From NCBI GenBank assembly GCA_002309395.1, contig DBWU01000060.1:764-17935 (forward strand): DNA of 17,172 nucleotides, given 5' to 3'. This DNA is from Oscillospiraceae bacterium UBA1230 (lineage in GTDB: Bacteria; Bacillota; Clostridia; Oscillospirales; Oscillospiraceae). This document shows, one piece after another, positions 12,941-17,172 of this stretch (position 1 is the first letter of the stretch; each line of letters starts with the position of its first letter). A program made the translations under genes and the position numbers. Under the pieces are notes generated by a model that was not told where the DNA came from, did not search any database, and saw nothing but the letters and a program-made list of their open reading frames with translations.

Positions 12941-13873
12941 TTATCCCTCCGGGCGCGCCAACGCCTCGTCTTTTTGCGCCAGACGCCACACCGCCGTGAA
13001 CGCCACCGCGTTCAAAAGCATCACGTAGAAGAAAAATACCGCCTTCACCGTTGCGTTTTCGCTGCCTGCGACAAAGTCGTAGGCACCGTGCTCCGCCGCC
13101 GGCGCCGCTATCGACAACATTCGCAGTATCAGCGCTTTGCGCCGCTGACCGCGACAGGCGCAGACCTTCGCCTGCCCGTAGAAGAGGCCCATGAGGATCC
13201 CGTCCACACAGTGACCGGGCACGGCGGTGATGCCGCGGGTAAGCGCCGCGCCCAACCCGTAGGCGGCGATATAGCCAAAGTTTTCAAACGCGGCGAAACC
13301 CAGCGCGGTAACGGAGGCGTAGACCACTCCGTCAAAGCGGTAATTGAACGCTGGACTGCGCCAGGTCAACTTTCGGAGCACCGCGTATTTCCCCAGCTCC
13401 TCCACCAGCGCCACCAGGAAAAACGCCTCCACAAAGCGCCAAAGCACCGTTTGCTCCTGCGCCGGCGGCGCGAAGCGCTCATTTAGCGCCAGTTCGAGCG
13501 ACAACACCGCCGTCTCGGAGACGATACCCTCTAAAACGAACAGAGCCGCCAGCAGACCCAACGGCTCCCGTTCCAGCGTGTCCAGCCGGTAGATATACAG
13601 GATCAGCACCAGCGTGGGAACAAAACCCACCAACTGCGCCACCTTCAGATCCGGCTCCCGCAGCCGAAGGCCGGAAAACAGCACCACCAGCCCTATCTGC
13701 AAAAGGAACAGACCCAGCGCCGCCAGACAGCTCGTCCACCGGCGCCCCGGAGCGTCAGGCGCCAGACGCCCGCGGCTGTGCCACGGAACGCGCCGCGCCG
13801 GAAGCGCCATGCCGCACCCGACGCAGAACGCCGCGCCCGGCTCCGCTTTTTTGCCGCAATTTTTACAGTACAC
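12941..13873 (-). CDS. PrsW-family intramembrane protease with N-terminal zinc ribbon
   Basis: PrsW-type proteins are membrane-embedded proteases; B. subtilis PrsW makes the first cut in the anti-sigma factor RsiW. In this 310-aa protein the family motifs are all present: EELGK at 158-162, FAAFEN at 193-198, His221 in GHCVDG and His262 in EHGAYDF, spread over about eight hydrophobic segments. Residues 1-22 form a four-cysteine zinc ribbon (Cys3, Cys6, Cys17, Cys20), a cytosolic add-on that B. subtilis PrsW does not have. The start is taken as GTG at 13873, with GGGAGGT 8 nt upstream, which puts the zinc ribbon directly at the N-terminus; an extended frame to 13921 reads through the promoter region. 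No sigma or anti-sigma gene is adjacent, so its target is unknown. Confidence 0.85.
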   Translation of the reverse strand: MYCKNCGKKAEPGAAFCVGCGMALPARRVPWHSRGRLAPDAPGRRWTSCLAALGLFLLQIGLVVLFSGLRLREPDLKVAQLVGFVPTLVLILYIYRLDTLEREPLGLLAALFVLEGIVSETAVLSLELALNERFAPPAQEQTVLWRFVEAFFLVALVEELGKYAVLRKLTWRSPAFNYRFDGVVYASVTALGFAAFENFGYIAAYGLGAALTRGITAVPGHCVDGILMGLFYGQAKVCACRGQRRKALILRMLSIAAPAAEHGAYDFVAGSENATVKAVFFFYVMLLNAVAFTAVWRLAQKDEALARPEG

Positions 13874-13911
13874 TTGTGCCGACCTCCCGTGCCGCCGCGC
13901 GGTTTTTCCAT

Positions 13912-13920
13912 ATAGTACCA
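13912..13920 (-). promoter_or_regulatory. Possible extended -10 promoter for the PrsW-family gene
   Basis: The minus strand reads TGGTACTAT, which fits the extended -10 form TGN followed by a 4/6 match to TATAAT. It lies about 40 nt before the GTG start. No convincing -35 box is present. Confidence 0.35.
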
Positions 13921-14098
13921 CAAATCAGCCGGGCTCGCTACATTTTTTTGCCGCCTGCCCATGCCCGGTAAAAAAAATTTTTTGTCGTTTTCGTAAAAAG
14001 ACCTTTAGCCATTTAAAGTAAAGAGTTTCTGCTCTTTAAACCGCTAAATTCCCACTGATTTATCAAAGCTTGCGCCGCTTTTTTGTGCATTATGCCAG

Positions 14099-14127
14099 TT
14101 GACTTTTCGTCCGTTTTAGCGCATCCT
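14099..14127 (+). promoter_or_regulatory. Weak candidate promoter for the ABC transporter operon
   Basis: TTGACT (14099-14104) is a 5/6 match to the -35 box, but at 17 bp the -10 is only CATCCT (3/6). It is listed because the operon must have a promoter in this gap and this is the best -35 seen. Confidence 0.25.
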
Positions 14128-14182
14128 ACACATACTTTCATTGCATATTTCCGGCATAAGCCGGGAAGAAGGAGGAAATACG

Positions 14183-15157
14183 ATGAAAAAACTGTTTGCA
14201 CTGCTGCTTGTCGCCTGCATGGTATTTGCCATGGCCGCCTGCGGCGAAAAAGCCGATACCGGCGATAAGAGCGACGGACAAAAGACTTACGTAGTGGGTA
14301 TTTGCCAGATCGTGCAGCATGCCGCGCTGGACGCCGCCACCCAGGGCTTCAAGGACGCGCTCAACGAGCTGCTGCCCGGTCAGGTCACCTTCAAAGAGGG
14401 TAACGCCGGCGGCGATCCCGCCAACTGCGCCACCATCGTCAACGGCTTCGTGTCCGACAACGTGGATCTGATCCTCGCCAACGCCACGCCGTCTTTGACC
14501 GCCGCCGCGTCCGCCACGTCCACCATTCCCGTTCTGGGCACCTCCGTCACGGCGTACGGCGTGGCGCTGGATCTGGACGACTTTAGCGGCACCGTGGGCG
14601 GCAACATCTCCGGCACCTCCGATCTTGCCGATCTGGAGAAGCAGGCCCAGATGATCAAGGATTGGTTCCCCGAAGCCAAGACCGTGGGTATGCTCTACTG
14701 CTCCGCCGAGGCCAACAGCCTCTATCAGGTGGAGGAGATGACCAAATACCTCACCGATCTGGGCTACACCTGCCAGAACTTCGCCTTCACCGACACCAAC
14801 GACGTGGCGTCTGTGACGCAGGCCGCCTGCGACGCTTGCGACGTGCTGTACATCCCCACCGATAACACCGCCGCTTCCAACACCGAGGCGATCGCCAACG
14901 TGACCGTACCCGCCGGCGTGCCGGTGGCGGTGGGCGAAGAGGGCATCTGCTCCGGCTGCGGCGTGTGCACCCTGTCCATCAGCTACTATGATCTGGGCTA
15001 CACCACCGGTCAGATGGCCGCCAAGGTCCTCACCGGCGAGGCGGATATTTCCACCATGCCCATCGCCTATACCGAGTGCACCCCCAAGTATAACCCCGCT
15101 ATCTGCGAAGCCATGGGCATCACGCCTGTGGAGGGATACGTCGCTATCGAGGACTGA
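14183..15157 (+). CDS. ABC transporter substrate-binding lipoprotein (TrpX-like, ABC_sub_bind family)
   Basis: This 324-aa lipoprotein captures the transporter's substrate outside the membrane. The N-terminus MKKLFALLLVACMVFAMAAC is a lipoprotein signal with the lipidated cysteine at 20. The mature part matches the ABC_sub_bind (TrpX/YckB-like) periplasmic-binding fold: GNAGGDPANCATIVNGFV, ILANATPSLTAAASATSTIP, VGMLYCSAEANSLYQVEEM, VLYIPTDNTAASN and GYTTGQMAAKVL. AAGGAGG lies 7 nt before the ATG at 14183. Some members are thought to carry tryptophan or tyrosine, but most are uncharacterised. Nothing in the leader points to amino-acid control, so the substrate stays open. It also contains a cysteine-rich piece, CSGCGVC, in the C-terminal lobe. 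Confidence 0.92.
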   Translation: MKKLFALLLVACMVFAMAACGEKADTGDKSDGQKTYVVGICQIVQHAALDAATQGFKDALNELLPGQVTFKEGNAGGDPANCATIVNGFVSDNVDLILANATPSLTAAASATSTIPVLGTSVTAYGVALDLDDFSGTVGGNISGTSDLADLEKQAQMIKDWFPEAKTVGMLYCSAEANSLYQVEEMTKYLTDLGYTCQNFAFTDTNDVASVTQAACDACDVLYIPTDNTAASNTEAIANVTVPAGVPVAVGEEGICSGCGVCTLSISYYDLGYTTGQMAAKVLTGEADISTMPIAYTECTPKYNPAICEAMGITPVEGYVAIED

Positions 15158-15233
15158 CACGAACCGGTAGCAAACCGCGGTGACATTCGCCACGTGCGCG
15201 CCGCGAAATCTGCGATGCTTTTTAGCAGACTGC

Positions 15234-15273
15234 GGATATGGGGACACGTTTGTGTCCCCATATCCTGTTGTTT
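15234..15273 (+). terminator. 14-bp hairpin between lipoprotein and permease genes (partial terminator or stability element)
   Basis: GGATATGGGGACAC (15234-15247) pairs perfectly with GTGTCCCCATATCC (15252-15265) around GTTT and is followed by the broken U-tract TGTTGTTT. It lies in the 163-nt gap after the binding-protein gene. Such hairpins commonly protect the upstream mRNA or terminate part of the transcripts, so that more binding protein than permease is made. Confidence 0.7.
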
Positions 15274-15320
15274 AAAAACGCTGTCCGGGCACGCTGTACC
15301 GGGCATAAGGGAGCTTTTGC

Positions 15321-16247
15321 ATGAATTTCTTTGTATCCTTACTGAACGCGCTGCCGGGCGCCGCCGCACAGGGTATGGTCTGGGGCATTATGGCGATCGG
15401 CGTGTACATTACCTTCCGCGTACTGGACGTGGCGGATCTGACGGTGGACGGCTCCATCGCCACCGGCGGCGCCGTATGCGTGATGCTGATCCGCGCCGGA
15501 TGGAATCCGTGGCTTGCCATGACCTGCGCCTTTGCCGCCGGTGTGCTGGCCGGACTCATCACCGGGCTTTTGCACGGACACTGCGGTATTCCGGCTATCC
15601 TCGCCGGGATCCTGACCCAGCTCGCCCTCTATTCGGTGAATCTGCGGATCCTGGGGGGCAAGGCCAATCAGGCATTGAGCGTGGACAAATATCCGCTGGT
15701 GGTTTCCCAGCGGTTCGTGCGCGCGGCGGATCTGACCAACCCCCTGCCCCTGCTGGTTCTGGTCTGCGCGGTGGTGATCCTGGCGCTCTACTGGTTCTTC
15801 GGCACGGAAAAAGGCTGTGCCATCCGCGCCACCGGCGCCAATGCCAGGATGGCGCGTTCCCAGGGCATCAACACGCGCCGCTACACCATTCTGGGACTGA
15901 TGCTCTCCAACGGACTGGTGGCGCTTGCCGGCGCTTTCCTCTCCCAGTATCAAGGCTCGGCGGACGTGGGCATGGGGCGCGGCGCCATCGTGATCGGTCT
16001 GGCGTCGGTGATCATCGGCGAGGTGCTGCTGGGCAAGCTGTTTCGCAACTTCGCCCTGCGGCTTGCCACGGTCATCGTGGGTGCGATCATCTATTACATC
16101 GTGCTCCAGATCGTGCTGCAGCTCGGCTTGAACACCAACGATCTGAAGCTGATCTCCGCCGCCATCGTGGCTGTGTTCCTTGCCATCCCCTACTGGAAGA
16201 GCCGCATAGGCGTGAAAAAAGAGAAGGGCGGTGTGAAGCATGCTTGA
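15321..16247 (+). CDS. ABC transporter permease (branched-chain-type, TrpY-like)
   Basis: This 308-aa inner-membrane permease has about eight hydrophobic segments and belongs to the BPD_transp_2 type used by TrpXYZ-like and branched-chain amino acid transporters. Recognisable pieces are FRVLDVADLTVDGSIATGGA near the N-terminus, GTEKGCAIRATGANARMARSQGI (the cytosolic coupling loop that contacts the ATPase), GLMLSNGLVALAGAFLSQYQG and GAIVIGLASVIIGE. AAGGGAG lies 7 nt before the ATG. It overlaps the ATPase gene by 8 nt. Only one permease gene is present, so the channel is presumably a homodimer. Confidence 0.93.
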   Translation: MNFFVSLLNALPGAAAQGMVWGIMAIGVYITFRVLDVADLTVDGSIATGGAVCVMLIRAGWNPWLAMTCAFAAGVLAGLITGLLHGHCGIPAILAGILTQLALYSVNLRILGGKANQALSVDKYPLVVSQRFVRAADLTNPLPLLVLVCAVVILALYWFFGTEKGCAIRATGANARMARSQGINTRRYTILGLMLSNGLVALAGAFLSQYQGSADVGMGRGAIVIGLASVIIGEVLLGKLFRNFALRLATVIVGAIIYYIVLQIVLQLGLNTNDLKLISAAIVAVFLAIPYWKSRIGVKKEKGGVKHA

Positions 16248-17034
16248 GATCAAAGCGGTCAAGAAGACGTTCTTTCCCGGCACGGTGAATGAAAAAGCGG
16301 CGCTGTGCGGCGTAGATCTGACGCTGGAGGACGGGGACTTCGTTACCGTGATCGGCGGCAACGGCGCCGGAAAATCCACGCTGCTCAACGTGGTATCCGG
16401 CACGCTGACAGCCGACAGCGGCTCGGTGGTGCTGGACGGCGTGGACATCACCCGGATGCCGGAATATAAGCGCGCCAAATACCTGGGCCGTGTGTTTCAA
16501 GACCCCATGATGGGTACGGCGCCCAGTATGCTTATTGAGGAGAACCTCGCTCTCGCCGCACGGCGCGGAAAGCACCGGGGTCTGCGCTGGGGCATTTCCG
16601 GCGGCGAGCGGGAGCTGTATCGGGAACTGCTCCGGCAGTTGGATCTGGGGCTGGAGGACCGGATGACGGCACGGGTCGGACTGCTCTCAGGCGGTCAGCG
16701 GCAGGCGCTGACGCTGTTGATGGCGTCCCTGCAGCAGCCGAAACTGCTTCTTCTGGACGAACACACCGCCGCACTGGATCCCCGCACCGCGGAAAAGGTG
16801 CTGGCCCTGTCGGACAAGATCGTGTCGGAACACCGACTGACCACTATGATGGTGACCCACAATATGAAGGACGCCATCGCCCACGGCAACCGGCTGATCA
16901 TGATGAACGCCGGACGGATCGTGCTGGACATCCGGGGCGAGGAGAAATCCAAGCTGACGGTGCCCCAGTTGCTGGAGACGTTCAACCGGGTCAGCGGCAG
17001 CGACGACGTGACCGACAAAATGCTGCTTGCGTAA
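16240..17034 (+). CDS. ABC transporter ATP-binding protein (TrpZ-like)
   Basis: This is the cytosolic motor of the transporter, 264 aa. The full set of nucleotide-binding motifs is visible: Walker A GGNGAGKST at 39-47, Q-loop Gln87 in FQDP, signature LSGGQRQ at 149-155, Walker B LLLLDEH at 169-175 and switch His207 in THN. The residue after the Walker B glutamate is His, where many ABC ATPases have Pro. The ATG at 16240 lies inside the permease gene (8-nt overlap), with GGGCGG as a modest ribosome binding site, so the two are translationally coupled. A strong terminator follows within 15 nt, closing the three-gene operon. Confidence 0.95.
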   Translation: MLEIKAVKKTFFPGTVNEKAALCGVDLTLEDGDFVTVIGGNGAGKSTLLNVVSGTLTADSGSVVLDGVDITRMPEYKRAKYLGRVFQDPMMGTAPSMLIEENLALAARRGKHRGLRWGISGGERELYRELLRQLDLGLEDRMTARVGLLSGGQRQALTLLMASLQQPKLLLLDEHTAALDPRTAEKVLALSDKIVSEHRLTTMMVTHNMKDAIAHGNRLIMMNAGRIVLDIRGEEKSKLTVPQLLETFNRVSGSDDVTDKMLLA

Positions 17035-17048
17035 AAAAGCGAAACATA

Positions 17049-17084
17049 AAAACACCGCTCCGCGGTCTCGCGGAGCGGTGTTTT
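17049..17084. terminator. Rho-independent terminator of the ABC transporter operon
   Basis: A perfect 16-bp stem, with arms at 17049-17064 and 17069-17084 around GTCT, has a GC-rich core flanked by AAAA on the left and TTTT on the right. It works as a terminator on the plus strand and, by symmetry, also for any minus-strand transcript coming from the right. Confidence 0.92.
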
Positions 17085-17172
17085 CAGCTTGTCAAAAAAG
17101 CCTCGCAGAGTTCGCGCCGCGCACGGCGCGAAGATATCAAATTGTAATTTGCCGCGGCGTGTACGTGGCAAA
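17085..17172. repeat. Cluster of inverted repeats at the window edge, possible REP-like element
   Basis: Three dyads follow one another: TTCGCGCCG/CGGCGCGAA (17111-17132, loop CGCA), CAAATT/AATTTG (17138-17151, spacer GT) and TTTGCCGCG/CGTGGCAAA (17148-17172, one G-T pair). No gene is visible. The alternation of GC-rich and AT-rich dyads outside any coding region resembles intergenic repeat elements, but this window holds only one copy and the element may be cut by the edge. Confidence 0.4.

Larger units (their letters stand above)
13874..14182. other. Intergenic region between divergent prsW-like and ABC transporter genes
   Basis: These 309 bases are AT-rich compared with their surroundings. 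They hold an A8T6 tract at 13970-13983 (likely intrinsically bent DNA), a 7-bp hairpin TAAAGAG/CTCTTTA at 14019-14038, a 5-bp GC hairpin CCGGC/GCCGG at 14151-14164 just before the transporter ribosome binding site, and weak promoter candidates on both strands. I see no T-box, tryptophan-leader peptide or known riboswitch, and no credible gene. Confidence 0.6.

Noticed and set aside
13874..14182. T-box, tryptophan attenuator or other riboswitch before the ABC transporter
   Set aside because: I looked for the T-box core, a Trp-rich leader peptide and a terminator/antiterminator pair. Only small unrelated hairpins are present.
14138..15247. A 369-codon minus-strand frame opposite the substrate-binding protein gene
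   Set aside because: The product is Gly/His/Val-rich and low in complexity, and the start has no ribosome binding site. The lipoprotein gene with signal and lipobox is clearly the real one.
15339..16478. A 379-codon minus-strand frame opposite permease and ATPase genes
   Set aside because: It crosses the boundary of two overlapping real genes and has no domain or start signal.
1..17172. CRISPR arrays, tRNA or rRNA genes, transposases and phage genes
   Set aside because: No regularly spaced repeats, cloverleaf-like or rRNA-like segments, or mobile-element proteins were recognised in any part of the window.

Overview
This 17.2 kb window looks like chromosome of a moderately GC-rich Firmicute, most likely a gut-type member of the Clostridia (Oscillospiraceae/Ruminococcaceae-like). 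The basis is the strong AGGAGG-type ribosome binding sites before nearly every gene, consensus sigma-A promoters, hairpin terminators, and the families present (LicD, PrsW, TVP38, a TrpXYZ-like ABC transporter). The taxonomic placement is inference; no rRNA or marker gene is present.

Layout. (1) At 1-81 is the 3' end of a plus-strand gene, probably an AMP-forming acyl-CoA ligase, closed by a hairpin terminator. (2) At 159-9553 is one tightly packed nine-gene minus-strand operon for a Wzx/Wzy-type surface polysaccharide. In transcription order it reads: phosphoglycosyl transferase (PGT), ExoA-like GT2, LicD-family protein, Wzx flippase, second LicD-family protein, GT2, tarI, tarJ, Wzy polymerase. 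It starts from a near-consensus promoter (TTGCTA-17-TATAAT) and has a leader of about 140 nt with hairpins. (3) A divergent near-consensus promoter (TTGCCA-17-TATAAT) drives galE, a homoserine dehydrogenase gene without an ACT domain, and a TVP38/VTT membrane protein gene. This unit ends at a strong bidirectional terminator. (4) Converging on that terminator is a minus-strand PrsW-family membrane protease with an N-terminal zinc ribbon. (5) At 14183-17034 is a plus-strand three-gene ABC transporter (lipoprotein, permease, ATPase) with a 14-bp hairpin after the lipoprotein gene and a 16-bp terminator at the end. The last 90 bases contain a cluster of inverted repeats.

How the genes work together. 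The PGT and two GT2 enzymes should build a short oligosaccharide on undecaprenyl phosphate, Wzx should flip it and Wzy should polymerise it. TarJ and TarI make CDP-ribitol. No TarL/TagF-type polyribitol polymerase is present, but two LicD-domain proteins are. LicD is the bacterial family that includes the animal ribitol-phosphate transferases fukutin and FKRP, and TarI is related to ISPD/CRPPA, the enzyme that makes CDP-ribitol for them. The main hypothesis is therefore that the two LicD proteins attach ribitol-5-phosphate (from CDP-ribitol) to the repeat unit. The main alternative is phosphocholine decoration with licABC encoded elsewhere, because pneumococcal lic loci also combine tarIJ, a flippase and paired licD genes. 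The divergent galE may supply UDP-galactose or UDP-GalNAc.
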